Positions 9,076 through 17,807 of a stretch of 45,093 bases of DNA are shown in pieces (positions within the stretch are counted from its first letter, which is position 1; every line of letters begins with the position of its first letter). The translations under genes were made by a program, and so were the position numbers. The DNA is from ANME-2 cluster archaeon (GTDB lineage: Archaea > Halobacteriota > Methanosarcinia > Methanosarcinales > Methanocomedenaceae), in assembly GCA_019429385.1 (NCBI GenBank), contig JAHYIS010000019.1:1-45093 (forward strand), given 5' to 3'. The notes under the pieces were generated by a model. That model searched no databases, was not told the origin of the DNA, and saw only the letters and a program-made list of their open reading frames with translations.

Positions 9076-10581
9076 TTATTCTGACGCAGCCCTGAATCTC
9101 TCCACCACAAAATCCCTGTCAAGGGATAACAAAAAGTACCCCAGCCGTGGTCCGCTTTTGGTGCCGAGTATAGCCTGGTAGATGGTCTGGAACAGATTTT
9201 TCGGGTTCATTCCAAGTTCCTCAGCCGTGGCATATATCCCGTCATGGATGGCCTGTCCATCCTCGCAGGCAGGCATCCTCACGGCCAGCAGGCGCATTGC
9301 ATGCCGCTGCACCTCATTGAAATTACGTACTTCAGGAGGTAACTGCTCATTGACCTTGAACTTCATCATAGGAGGTGCAAAGGATTCCAGCCATTTCTCG
9401 ACATTGTCAGCCCTTTGTTTAATAATTTCAGGTTCCGATACATCATACCCGCCCCGTTCCAGTACCGTGAGCAGGTAATCCAAACTGTTGTCTGCGATCT
9501 GGACCGCCGTGACCATATGCTTAAAAGGTATCTTTGTGGATGTTCCGCCGGCCTGGGACAACTGGTATGCCCTCATATCCAGGGTTTCGTCCAGATTGTC
9601 GTATTCATCAATAAGATTCAACAGTGGTAGTCCGGGGTCGAACTCAATATGCTTTTCCGGTTTTGTCCTGATAATAAGGTATCGCAGCACTTCAGGTGGC
9701 ACCACGTCAAGCATGTCGCTGATGGATACTGTCACGCCTTTGGATGAAGACATGGCGCCCTGGCCCTTGAGCATGATCCATTCATAGATAATAGGGTGTG
9801 GTGCAGGATAATTAAATATCTCAGTGGATATGCGCTTGCCCGTGTCATAGGAGCCGCCTGCCGAAGCATGGTCCTTGCCAAAAGGTTCGACAGTAATGCC
9901 AAGTATCGGCCACCGTGCAGGCCAGTCCACCCGCCAGGTCAGTTTACCGCCTCCCTGCATCGAAACAGTCCCTGTCGAGCCGCATGAACATGAGTAGTCC
10001 ACGGTTCCCTTATCAATATCAAATCCTGTGACCTTTGTTGTTGTGAGCCTGCCGCATTCGTTGCAGATAGGATTGAACGGGTTCCAGTCAGCCTCCAGGG
10101 TGCGGCCAGCAACTTCTTCGATGATGCGCGCAATAGCGTCTCTTTTCACCAGCGCGGTCTTGATGGCATCCACATAGACCCCCTGCTTGTAGAGTTCATC
10201 AGCCTTACGGATCTCAGGATGGATGGCCAGTTTTTCCATTGAACGGAAGAACGGCTCCAGGAAATGTTCGGCATAGTTGGAATGGTTGCCGCAGGGGCAT
10301 GGTATCTCTGACAGGGGTCTGCCTACATGCTCTTCATAGCTCTCATCAAGGAACGGATAGACCTTGCGCAGCGGATCATAGGTATCTGCAATATATATGA
10401 GCCTGGCATCGGCTCCCGCATCCTTCAAGGCACGGTAGACCGCATCTGCGGTCAATACTTCGCGCATGTTGCCAATATGGATATTGCCCGAGGGGGTTAT
10501 GCCTGAGGCTATGGTATGCTTACTGCCTTTCTTTAGTGCCGCGGTGGCCACCACGTCTGCCCAGTGTATCGTCTCTGCCAT
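9076..10581 (-). CDS. lysS: Class I lysyl-tRNA synthetase
   Basis: The 501-residue enzyme charges tRNA-Lys with lysine. The class I signatures are present: [11 protein letters not shown] near residue 30 (HIGH) and [11 protein letters not shown] near residue 276 (KMSKS). A zinc-type Cys cluster (CNEC...CSC) lies near residue 173-200, as in archaeal LysRS-I. Class I LysRS is typical of Euryarchaeota, including methanogens. The gene opens a minus-strand transcript followed by the DUF2283 gene. The 86 bp to the divergent YkgJ-like gene should contain both promoters. Confidence 0.97.
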   Translation of the reverse strand: MAETIHWADVVATAALKKGSKHTIASGITPSGNIHIGNMREVLTADAVYRALKDAGADARLIYIADTYDPLRKVYPFLDESYEEHVGRPLSEIPCPCGNHSNYAEHFLEPFFRSMEKLAIHPEIRKADELYKQGVYVDAIKTALVKRDAIARIIEEVAGRTLEADWNPFNPICNECGRLTTTKVTGFDIDKGTVDYSCSCGSTGTVSMQGGGKLTWRVDWPARWPILGITVEPFGKDHASAGGSYDTGKRISTEIFNYPAPHPIIYEWIMLKGQGAMSSSKGVTVSISDMLDVVPPEVLRYLIIRTKPEKHIEFDPGLPLLNLIDEYDNLDETLDMRAYQLSQAGGTSTKIPFKHMVTAVQIADNSLDYLLTVLERGGYDVSEPEIIKQRADNVEKWLESFAPPMMKFKVNEQLPPEVRNFNEVQRHAMRLLAVRMPACEDGQAIHDGIYATAEELGMNPKNLFQTIYQAILGTKSGPRLGYFLLSLDRDFVVERFRAASE

Positions 10582-10667
10582 GCTGTCTCACTTCGGAAAT
10601 GGTAGATGTATTGAGCAATATTAAATGTTTAGTATGATGAGCTCCAAATTGAATTGTGGGTGCAGTC

Positions 10668-11357
10668 ATGCTACGGGAAAACCTGAAGTCCCAACTTGTC
10701 AGTGCAAGGAGTATGAACGTCAACGATATCTCACACAGCATCAGGGACGTGGGATTCAAATGTATGAAGTGCGGTTGGTGCTGCTGTCCTGACCCTGAAT
10801 TTGAGATTGAGATATTGGACATCCACAGACCTTCCAATGCTATCTCTGTCCTGCCCCGGGATATCAGGGCCATACAGGATGCCACCGGTTTGTGTCTGTT
10901 AGATGTGGTGGAGTCTGACATCTATTCGTGTATCAGGGGCGAGAAGATGCTGTCCACAGGTTGGATATTGAAGCGCAAACACGATGGTACATGCATGTTC
11001 TTTGATGACGACAGGAACATGTGCACTATCTACGAATACAGGCCCTTGATATGCATGGTTTTCCCGTTCTTTCTTGACAGTAGCGGGATGCTGGTGGTCA
11101 GGCACTGTTACGGGACGCACCAGCAGATGGAAGGGGTGGATGCCTTTGAGTCCGGGCAAAGGCTGGTACGCTACCTGACCAGTACGATTGAACATTACAT
11201 TGCGATCTGTGAAGGGCTGGGAGCTGAACTTGATGTGGATAAGCTGAGTCAGGTCAGGTTAGAGCATGGACTCGTGCTCCAGGTGTTTGACGGCGAGACT
11301 AAATCTACAGTAAAATATTCTGATGGCGCAGGCTTCCATCTGGTTCAGGATCATTGA
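10668..11357 (+). CDS. YkgJ/UPF0153-type cysteine-cluster protein
   Basis: The 229-residue product starts at the ATG with GGGTG 5 bases upstream; a GTG four codons earlier is less likely. CMKCGWCCC (Cys32, 35, 38, 39, 40) and the later CMFFDDDRNMCTIYEYRPLIC block are the signature of the YkgJ family, predicted to bind an Fe-S cluster or zinc. The PLICMVFPF segment is the family C-terminal cysteine motif. The biochemical role is not established. The C-terminal ~70 residues are not recognisable to me. Confidence 0.85.
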   Translation: MLRENLKSQLVSARSMNVNDISHSIRDVGFKCMKCGWCCCPDPEFEIEILDIHRPSNAISVLPRDIRAIQDATGLCLLDVVESDIYSCIRGEKMLSTGWILKRKHDGTCMFFDDDRNMCTIYEYRPLICMVFPFFLDSSGMLVVRHCYGTHQQMEGVDAFESGQRLVRYLTSTIEHYIAICEGLGAELDVDKLSQVRLEHGLVLQVFDGETKSTVKYSDGAGFHLVQDH

Positions 11358-11412
11358 ATATACTGAACCTTTATATGATAAAATAGAATATCATTGAATA
11401 AGTGAATAAATA

Positions 11413-11841
11413 ATGGCCGGCTATTCCCAAGTATTAGATCATAGATTTGAAAGAACTCTAAATATCAATGAAGAAATTAGAGGGTTTAACAAGACCATCA
11501 AATCAATGTCAGAGTTTAACAGAATTGAGTTCATAATACTTTACGGTTCGGCAGCACGGGGAGATGCAATATCAGGTTCGGATATAGACCTGTGCATATA
11601 TTATAATGCAGATGAAAAAGAAGACCTATCCCGATTCAGGCTGGATATTTTAAGCAGACTAAAAGGGAGTGTTTTTGACATCCAGATGTTCCAGCAACTG
11701 CCCCTGTATGTCAGGGTAGAGGTATTGAAGGGCAGGATCATATATACCAGAGAGCAGAGTTTCCTGTACGGTATTGCACTTGATACGATTAGAGAATTTG
11801 AATCCTTTAAACCAAGATTCCATGATTACATTTACCGGTGA
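11413..11841 (+). CDS. mntA: MNT-type nucleotidyltransferase antitoxin
   Basis: The 142-residue protein has the minimal nucleotidyltransferase motif GSAARGDAISGSDIDL (Gly45-Ser46, Asp57, Asp59). In MntA-HepT pairs this enzyme AMPylates and so neutralises the HEPN RNase toxin. The downstream HepT frame starts 3 bases after the MNT stop, the classical order, but it is broken. The antitoxin itself looks intact. There is no clear ribosome-binding site, so the transcript may be leaderless. Confidence 0.85.
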   Translation: MAGYSQVLDHRFERTLNINEEIRGFNKTIKSMSEFNRIEFIILYGSAARGDAISGSDIDLCIYYNADEKEDLSRFRLDILSRLKGSVFDIQMFQQLPLYVRVEVLKGRIIYTREQSFLYGIALDTIREFESFKPRFHDYIYR

Positions 11842-11844
11842 ATT

Positions 11845-12273
11845 ATGAGAAAAGATATAATCCGTACAAAGATAAAGTAAATTGAAGAAAGTGTTCATCT
11901 TATTGAAAAACATCTCCCTGAAGAATTCGAAGAGTTCAACAAACTGGATATAATCAAGGACGGAATATATAAAAGGACTGAATTTGCCATAGAGAACATC
12001 ATTGACATTTGTGCTATCATCAATTCAGACCTTGAACTGGGAATTCCGGGAAGTGAGGAAGATATTATTGACAATCTGCAGGAAAACAAGATTCTGACAA
12101 CTGAAAATGCAAAACGGATTCGAAAAATGAAAGGATTCAGGAATTTTATTGTTCACAGATATGGTTCATTGGATGATAAGGTTGCGTTTGAGAATATCCA
12201 TGATGGAATGCATGATTATTTTAAAATAACTGTATCTATCTGGGACTTTGTGGCTGCCAGCCAAGATGATTGA
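11845..12273 (+). pseudogene. hepT: HepT-like HEPN toxin interrupted by TAA at codon 12
   Basis: From ATG 11845 the frame reads 11 codons, then TAA at 11878-11880, and then remains open for 130 further codons to TGA at 12273. The continued frame has the HEPN active-site motif RNFIVHRY (R-x4-H) near its C-terminal third and the helical pattern of HepT proteins (DUF86). No ATG, GTG or TTG lies just after the stop, so restart is unlikely. Without the toxin the MNT gene would be an orphan antitoxin. A sequencing error at this codon is the alternative. Confidence 0.8.
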
Positions 12274-12278
12274 ATCTG

Positions 12279-12866
12279 TCATTTTATCTCACCACTTCTT
12301 TCTTCCAGCACCTTCGCAGTCCACATATCCGCCCAGTGCAACAGCAACAGCAGTGCCTCTTCCCTGTGCGACACTGACCTTCCTTCCGGCACATACATCC
12401 CATCATGGTACGCTATGGCCTGCGCTTCCTCATCACTCAGCGGTACATATTGTGACACGAGATACAGGCTCCTCAGCGCCAGTCCCATCGAAACAAGCTC
12501 CTGGTTTGTGGAATATTTCCCTGTGGTCACACCGTCCCTGGCCTCAGGGATATAGTACGGTTTGCCGGGCATCCCCACTTTTCCCACATCATGGAACAGC
12601 CCGACGATGACGCAGGTCTCGTCACTGATGTCGGGTGCCAGGGTGTCCTTAATGCGAAGCAGTGTTTCTGCTACGCCTACACTGTGCTGAAGCAGGCCCC
12701 CCTCACAGTTCAGGTGGAACCTGGTACTTGCCGGACTGGTCAGCCAGGTAGTCTGGTTGTGAAGCATGTCTATGAATGTTTGCACCTGGGATTTTCTTTC
12801 AGTTACTTTACTGAGCAGTGATTCATATCGCTGGTGTATAGACCTGGAATGGTTTTTTGATGTCAT
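12279..12866 (-). CDS. HD-domain phosphohydrolase
   Basis: The 195-residue protein has the metal-binding HD signature: HSVGVAE (first His), FHDVGKVG (His-Asp), and a later AIAYHDG and WADMW (Asp). HD proteins cleave phosphomonoesters or phosphodiesters of nucleotides; the substrate here cannot be told. It converges with the HepT remnant, 5 bp between stops. The family is common in archaea near nucleic-acid genes. Confidence 0.85.
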   Translation of the reverse strand: MTSKNHSRSIHQRYESLLSKVTERKSQVQTFIDMLHNQTTWLTSPASTRFHLNCEGGLLQHSVGVAETLLRIKDTLAPDISDETCVIVGLFHDVGKVGMPGKPYYIPEARDGVTTGKYSTNQELVSMGLALRSLYLVSQYVPLSDEEAQAIAYHDGMYVPEGRSVSHREEALLLLLHWADMWTAKVLEERSGEIK

Positions 12867-12962
12867 GTAAATACCACTTTTGTGTCAGTCGTCATATACA
12901 ATTTTTGTAAACTTCCCATCAGTATAGTATTTGCACAACAAAGTATTTGTATCTTGCCATTG

Positions 12963-12993
12963 TACCATAGTATGATGGTGCCATGGTGCCATG
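12963..12993 (+). promoter_or_regulatory. Palindromic and repeated motif over a start codon
   Basis: GGTGCC occurs twice in direct repeat and CATGG-TG-CCATG forms an imperfect palindrome ending at the ATG of the next gene. It could be an operator for autoregulation or a hairpin hiding the start. No protein partner can be named. Confidence 0.3.
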
Positions 12994-13308
12994 TCACAAA
13001 ATAAACGAGGGAAACAATTGGCTGAGAAGGAACTTGTACCGGTCGAGCTGGAGGACGGCAGTATTGTGGAATGCAAGAAGGTGAAGAAATTCGGCTACAG
13101 GATACCGAAGTACAAACCCGGCTACCTTGAAGCCCTGGAAGGGGGCGAGGATATTGAGATGCCGGTGTCGTGTGCGTCTACGCCTACCCGGTTCCATAAC
13201 AGGGAGAATGCGATACGGTATGCCAGGAAGACGAAGGATGGGAATGTGGTGTTCGTGAGCCCCACCGAGGTCGATAAGAAGAAGACCGAGGACTGGCTGG
13301 CGGATTGA
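12991..13308 (+). CDS. Small hypothetical protein
   Basis: The 105-residue product is charged, with LVPVELEDGSIVECKK near the N-terminus and a Lys-rich C-terminus ending in TEDWLAD. I do not recognise the family. A single conserved-looking stretch TPTRFHNRENAIRYARKTKDGN could be a small fold. No Shine-Dalgarno sequence precedes the ATG; the palindrome above takes that place. It is 34 bp upstream of the next gene and probably forms an operon with it. Confidence 0.6.
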   Translation: MSQNKRGKQLAEKELVPVELEDGSIVECKKVKKFGYRIPKYKPGYLEALEGGEDIEMPVSCASTPTRFHNRENAIRYARKTKDGNVVFVSPTEVDKKKTEDWLAD

Positions 13309-13342
13309 ATATTATTAAATTGAAATTAGAGGAGTGTAGATA

Positions 13343-14074
13343 ATGGTAACAATGGAACTGAATGAGAAGATGTACTATGCCTGTGGACTGTGCAGCACAG
13401 ATTCAAAGGTGCAGTGGCACAAACCTGGCACAAAGAAGTGGCATGATCATAAGGAACATATCGACCTGGATGAGACCAATTCTGACAGGCCGAAGTATTT
13501 CTGGTGCACTCAACACAGGCGCCCACATGATTTTAAGCGGGAGTGCCTGAAGTATAAGGCCCAGATAACCTATAATGGTAAAGGCGGGAGCCATAATAAT
13601 CCCACCATCCAGATGTCCCATGATGATGTGCTGCCGCAGATAAGGAAGTATGTGAGTGAGCATTCTGATGCTGTGAACTGGAAGCGGGTGGTGAGGACGA
13701 ATAGCCTGCCGTGGCCGTGTAATCGGAAGACCAGGTTGCTGGTTCCTGATATTATTTTCTGCAGGCCTGATGAAGCGGTGAAGTTCGGGCATTCTATTAC
13801 GAATGTGATCGAGTTTGAGAGTGAGACACCTGCTCTGACAATCGTCAGTAAAGTGGAGAGGTTCAATAAATCTTCGAGGCGGATGATTGAGGACGGGGCA
13901 CAGAGTGGGAGTGTGCTGCCGAGGGTTATTTTTTTGTATGACAGGGAAACGAGGGTTTTGCTGGAGGAGGTAAAGAGGGCTGTACAGGGTGTTGGGACGG
14001 AGTATCTTGACGGGGTTGTTGTGGAGTATTATGACGAGGGTGGGGAGTGGTTTGGGCGGTGGTTTAAAATTTAA
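13343..14074 (+). CDS. Hypothetical protein with N-terminal Cys/His cluster, nuclease-like core
   Basis: The 243-residue protein has a possible zinc site near its start (CGLC at residues 14-17, then CTQH near 55). The centre reads LLVPDIIFCRPD followed ~20 residues later by NVIEFESETP. This PD...ExE spacing recalls PD-(D/E)xK nucleases, but the final Lys is not evident, so nuclease activity is only a suggestion. GGAG lies 8 bases before the ATG. It sits at the left end of the accessory stretch with a small gene upstream and a broken helicase downstream. Confidence 0.65.
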   Translation: MVTMELNEKMYYACGLCSTDSKVQWHKPGTKKWHDHKEHIDLDETNSDRPKYFWCTQHRRPHDFKRECLKYKAQITYNGKGGSHNNPTIQMSHDDVLPQIRKYVSEHSDAVNWKRVVRTNSLPWPCNRKTRLLVPDIIFCRPDEAVKFGHSITNVIEFESETPALTIVSKVERFNKSSRRMIEDGAQSGSVLPRVIFLYDRETRVLLEEVKRAVQGVGTEYLDGVVVEYYDEGGEWFGRWFKI

Positions 14075-14250
14075 TCGTTTCAATAAAAATAGTATTCTAA
14101 ACATAACTAATTTGAAATTGAATATTTTTCAGCAGGTTTGCCAAAAATCACAATTAGTTATATTCATCATATTTTAATAAAGTTTAATAAGCTTGAAATG
14201 TTTATATGATTCAATAATAATAAAAAAATAATTAAACAATCGAGTTTTTC

Positions 14251-15171
14251 ATGAATAATATCGAAAAACAATTAGAATTCGCAAGGCAAAGTTTGTTAGA
14301 TTTTACAATGCGAAATAAGCTTTTGAACTTTCGCACATCAAAAGCTCGAACAATAAAAGTTATAGATGAAATTCCTTCAGAAATTTACAATTTTTTAGTA
14401 TTGCAACAAAAAAAGATGGAATTTCTTCCCACAAAGAAGAAAAAAACAAGTATCGAAGAAGAAGTAGTTAATACCGAAATATTAGATCAAAAAGAAAAAG
14501 AAATTTCAAAAATATGGGAATTACCGCCGCCAGATTTTGAAGCATCAAAAAATCACATTGACCGATTTCTTTAGACATCTTTAGAAAGTGAAGTTCTTCA
14601 GAAACGTTTGTTCCAAATTAATCAACAGTCAAGATCAGTACTTGAGGAACAAGGATATACAATACTTTACCTAGCTCTGGGTTTTTTAGAATGGACTGAA
14701 AGTCCTAACTCCGATCAATCTAGATTATCACCCCTTGTATTGATACCTGTAGAATTAGAAAGAACTAATGTGGGGAAATCTTTTAAGTTATGTTGGACTG
14801 AAGAGGACATTTTTACAAATATTTCATTACAAGCAAAGCTTTCTGAACAAGGGATTTTAATCCCTGATTTTGAGATGCCGGAAGACAAAACTGGAATAGA
14901 TCAATATTTTAAATTGATAGCAAAAGCAATCTCAAAGCAATCAAATTGGAGAATATTAAGTGACATCTATTTGGATTTTTTTAGTTTTACTAAATTCGTT
15001 ATGTATAAAGATATTGACATAAACGAATGGCCAGAAGATAAATCACCTGCAAAACACCCTTTGATTAAAACTATATTTTCGCATTCAGAAAATCCGGCAA
15101 AATCAGGTTTTTCGGAAGAAGAAGTGGATATCAAACTAGATTTTCGAGACCGTTTCAATTCGTGTTGGTGA
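14251..15171 (+). pseudogene. Remnant of a DUF4011 helicase-nuclease protein
   Basis: The frame begins EKQLEFARQSLLDFTMRN-KLLNFR, the typical start of DUF4011 proteins. It reads 107 codons to TAG at 14572-14574, then continues in the same frame to TGA at 15171. The full family has a DUF4011 part, an SF1 helicase, a Vsr-type nuclease and DUF3320, usually well over 1,000 residues, and is linked to phage defence. Only ~300 residues remain. The right end abuts the non-coding repeat array, which probably truncated it. The stretch is markedly AT-rich compared with the neighbours, suggesting transfer. A TATA-like GTTTATATGA lies near 14200. Confidence 0.75.
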
Positions 15172-15185
15172 CTATATTACAATCC

Positions 15186-15940
15186 CGGATGAACGCGGAT
15201 ATTGCGACTAAATGCAGATTCTTTTGCATTTCTGTCCATGAAATTAGATTTAAATTCCGAAATAACATTTATCTGCGTGTATCTGCGTCCATCTGCGGTT
15301 AACATTGAAATGATTCCTGCCCCCCCCTTTGAAGCACTCACCCACTGCCCGGACATGCTTCTCTGGCCTGGTGTGGGTGTAACTATTCAACTGACACTGC
15401 CACCACCGACCAAAAGGGCGGCATGGTGGCAGCCAGCCTTCTGGATTTACGTTGCCCGGGTCTGGAAAATAAGGAATGAGAAACAGGTAAAAGACTATGG
15501 ATGTGATTTCTGCCGCCCCTTTTGGTTCACTCATTAGAGTGCCCCTCCCTCTCTGCTCCCCCCGCCCTTGTGGTGTGGGGGGCTGGCAGGCACTTTTCGA
15601 TTCTTCCTGCGGGCTTTGGGTGCGAAGTGGGGATGGATGCTTGGGTGGAGTTATATCCAGTTGTTGTGTCGGTGGAGTACCGCCATGGCTGTTGAAATAT
15701 ATTAATATCTAATTTAAAACCACAGCGGACACAGGGGATTTCCCCCCATCTCTGCGCCCTCTGCTCCTCTGCGGTAAGTTCCCCCTCTCCCCGTATAACA
15801 CCTTACATGCACTTCGCCTGCCCCCATCCCTACTCCGGCTTTCCTGCCGCCCCTTCGTCTTCACTTTATAGGGTGCCCGTCCTGATATGCTCCGCCTGCC
15901 TTTGTGGTGTGAAGGTTGGCAGGCGCTTTTCGATTCTTCC
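15186..15940. repeat. Long non-coding repeat, unit A
   Basis: About 750 bp that recur at 16130-16888 with roughly 90 % identity by eye. Modules in order: a palindromic border made of ATCTGCG units (…TGCGTCCATCTGCGGTTAA), a hairpin at 15397-15432 (CTGCCACC…GGTGGCAG), a GGCTGGCAGGC…GGATGCTTGGGTGG module, an ATCTCTGCGCCCTCTGC module, and a C-rich segment ending with GGTGTGAAGGTTGGCAGGCGC. Frames inside are conserved only because the DNA is; I see no coding pattern. Confidence 0.85.
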
Positions 15941-16110
15941 TGCGGGCTTTGAGTGCGAAGTGGGGATGGATGCTTGGGTGGGTGGTTGCAGGTGGGGGGC
16001 TCGAAACTAAATTTCGAATTTCTATTTCGGAACTGATTTTTAATTGTGGGTTGGGGGAGTTGTATTTGGTTGTTGTGTGTGGAGTGCCGCCATGGCTGTT
16101 AAAATATATA
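15899..16110. repeat. Internal copy of the GGCAGGC module between units A and B
   Basis: The module GGTTGGCAGGCGCTTTTCGA…GGGATGGATGCTTGGGTGG, followed by a segment ending GTGGAGTGCCGCCATGGCTG, matches 15566-15705 and 16520-16655. So the array is built from nested as well as tandem duplication. This copy also carries a unique G-rich stretch at 15985-16060. Confidence 0.7.
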
Positions 16111-16129
16111 TTTTACGTGTTTTTTTAAC

Positions 16130-16888
16130 CGCAGATAAACGCTGATGAACGCAGATATTGCGACTAAATGCAGATTATTTTGTATTTCGGCTTATGAAAT
16201 TAGATTTAAATTCCGAAATAACATTTATCTGCGTGTATCTGCGTCCATCTGCGGTTAATATTGAAATGATTCCTGCCCCCCCTTTGAAGCACTCACTCAC
16301 TGCCCGGACATGCTTCTCTGGCCTGGTGCGGGTGCTGCTATTCAACTGACACTGCCACCGCCGACCAAAAGGGCGGCATGGTGGCAGCCAGCCGTGTGGA
16401 TTTATGTTGCCCGGGTCTGGAGAGTTAGGATGGGAAACAGGGTAACGACTATGGATGTGATTCCTGCCACTCCTTTTCGGTTCACTCATCAGGGTGCCCG
16501 CCCCGATATGCTCCGCCCGCCCTTGTGGTGTGGGGGGCTGGCAGGCGCTTTTCGATTCTTTCTGCAGGCTTTGGGTGCGAAGTGGGGATGGATGCTTGGG
16601 TGGAGTTATATCCAGTTGTTGTGTCGGTGGAGTACCGCCATGGCTGTTGAAATATATTAATATCTAATTTAAAAACACAGCGGACACAAAGGATTTTCCC
16701 CCATCTCTGCGCCCTCTGCTCCTCTGCGGTGAGTTCCCCCTCTCCCCGTATAACACCTTACATGCACTTCGCCTGCCCCCATCCCTACTCCGGCTTTCCT
16801 GCCGCCCCTTCGTCTTCACTTTATAGGGTGCCCGTCCTGATATGCTCCGCCTGCCCTTGTGGTGTGAAGGTTGGCAGGCGCTTTTCGA
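16130..16888. repeat. Long non-coding repeat, unit B
   Basis: Second copy of unit A at a distance of about 955 bp in the same orientation. Its left border shows the ATCTGCG-type inverted repeat well: AACCGCAGATAAACGCTGAT at 16129-16148 faces ATCTGCGTCCATCTGCGGTT at 16237-16256. The hairpin is at 16352-16387 with a better inner stem than in unit A. The unit stops abruptly at 16888 inside GCGCTTTTCGAT, where the toxin-antitoxin promoter begins. Confidence 0.85.
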
Positions 16889-16962
16889 TAAAATTAAATA
16901 TATTTTATCATCCAATGGTTATTTATAAACTTATTGCATATTTACACTAAGGAGAGAATAAT

Positions 16963-17253
16963 ATGGCTTTGAATGTTAATGTAAGTAATGACTTCACAAT
17001 ACAGGAAGTAAGCGATGTAATTCGCTCTGCTTTAGCTCTGGATGAGCGCCTTGCAAAACATAAAAAAGTCAGGTATTCTTACTTATGTGGAAAATTCGAA
17101 GCTAAATATAAGATGAGTTCAGATATTTTCATGCAAAAATTTGAATCCGGACAACTGGAAGACCTGGACGAATATTTTGATTGGTACGCAGCAAAAAAAG
17201 GATTAGATCACTGGAATAAAAAGTTGAACATATTGTCTGGTATCAGCCTATGA
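16963..17253 (+). CDS. TumA-like antitoxin, partner of TumE
   Basis: The 96-residue protein precedes a DUF6516 toxin gene and overlaps it by 4 bases (ATGA), the normal order for TumA/TumE-type pairs. AAGGAG lies 8 bases before the ATG. The product is helical (QEVSDVIRSALALDERLAKH; KFESGQLEDLDEYFDWYAAK). Name and role come from the neighbour. AT-rich DNA upstream (AAATTAAATATATTTTA) likely gives the promoter. Confidence 0.7.
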   Translation: MALNVNVSNDFTIQEVSDVIRSALALDERLAKHKKVRYSYLCGKFEAKYKMSSDIFMQKFESGQLEDLDEYFDWYAAKKGLDHWNKKLNILSGISL

Positions 17254-17624
17254 ATGCAAGGGAGTATTTCTCTCAGATCGAAGCAACTATTAATGAATGC
17301 CCGGTAGTTTCCCATTTAACTACTGAGTTTGACGAAATTGACCAATTTATGGGATACATAAAGGGAAAGCTGGAACTATTGGATGGTTCTGCTCTGCATT
17401 TTATAGAATTTATTGAAATTGAAAATAAGATTGCTAACCGTCTCAAATACAAGTATCACTGGCAGACAGAAAATGGAGAGTTGATAGAGCGCTGGGATAA
17501 TGTGCCCCATCACAGGGAAGTTGATACATTTCCCCATCACAAACATGATGGAAACGGAGTATACCCTTCTTCCAATATCGATTTAAAAACAATCATTGAC
17601 CTGCTTATAGATAAAATATTGTAG
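17250..17624 (+). CDS. TumE-like toxin (DUF6516)
   Basis: The 124-residue protein has the family core: IENKIANRLKYKYHWQ, ERWDNVPHHREVDTFPHHKH, and a short helical end. This HWQ…RWDNxPHH…FPHHKH pattern is diagnostic of DUF6516, described as the toxin of the TumE/TumA system; its target is not established here. The ATG overlaps the antitoxin stop, so translation is coupled. The pair sits between repeat unit B and a partial third repeat copy, as an insert into the array. Confidence 0.8.
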   Translation: MNAREYFSQIEATINECPVVSHLTTEFDEIDQFMGYIKGKLELLDGSALHFIEFIEIENKIANRLKYKYHWQTENGELIERWDNVPHHREVDTFPHHKHDGNGVYPSSNIDLKTIIDLLIDKIL

Positions 17625-17662
17625 TAAATAAAATGATACTCCTTGGCCTCTGTTACCCTATG

Positions 17663-17805
17663 TAGTTAATATTAAAATGATTCCTCCCCCCCTTGAATCA
17701 CTCACCCACTGCCCGGACATGCTTCTCTGGCTGGGTGTGGGTGTAACTATTCAACTGACACTGCCACCGCCGACCAAAAGGGCGGCATGGTGGCAACCAG
17801 CCTTG
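17663..17805. repeat. Partial third copy of the non-coding repeat
   Basis: This ~140-bp piece matches the hairpin-bearing part of units A and B (CACTGCCCGGACATGCTTCT through GGGCGGCATGGTGGCA). Its hairpin is at 17761-17795. It ends 3 bp before the stop codon of the radical SAM gene on the other strand and might act as the 3' end of that transcript. Confidence 0.8.
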
Positions 17806-17807
17806 TT

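Noticed and set aside
14572-14574. Pyrrolysine at the in-frame TAG of the DUF4011 gene
   Set aside because: No pyl genes are visible and the gene is truncated anyway; I keep it only as a remark.
15202-16950. Frames in the repeat array (e.g. HCPDMLLWPG…PPPTKRAAWWQP)
   Set aside because: They recur because the DNA is duplicated; frames differ in start and end between copies and show no coding base pattern or ribosome sites.
15186-17805. Possible CRISPR array
   Set aside because: Repeat units are hundreds of bases long, irregular and without unique evenly sized spacers; no cas genes are present.
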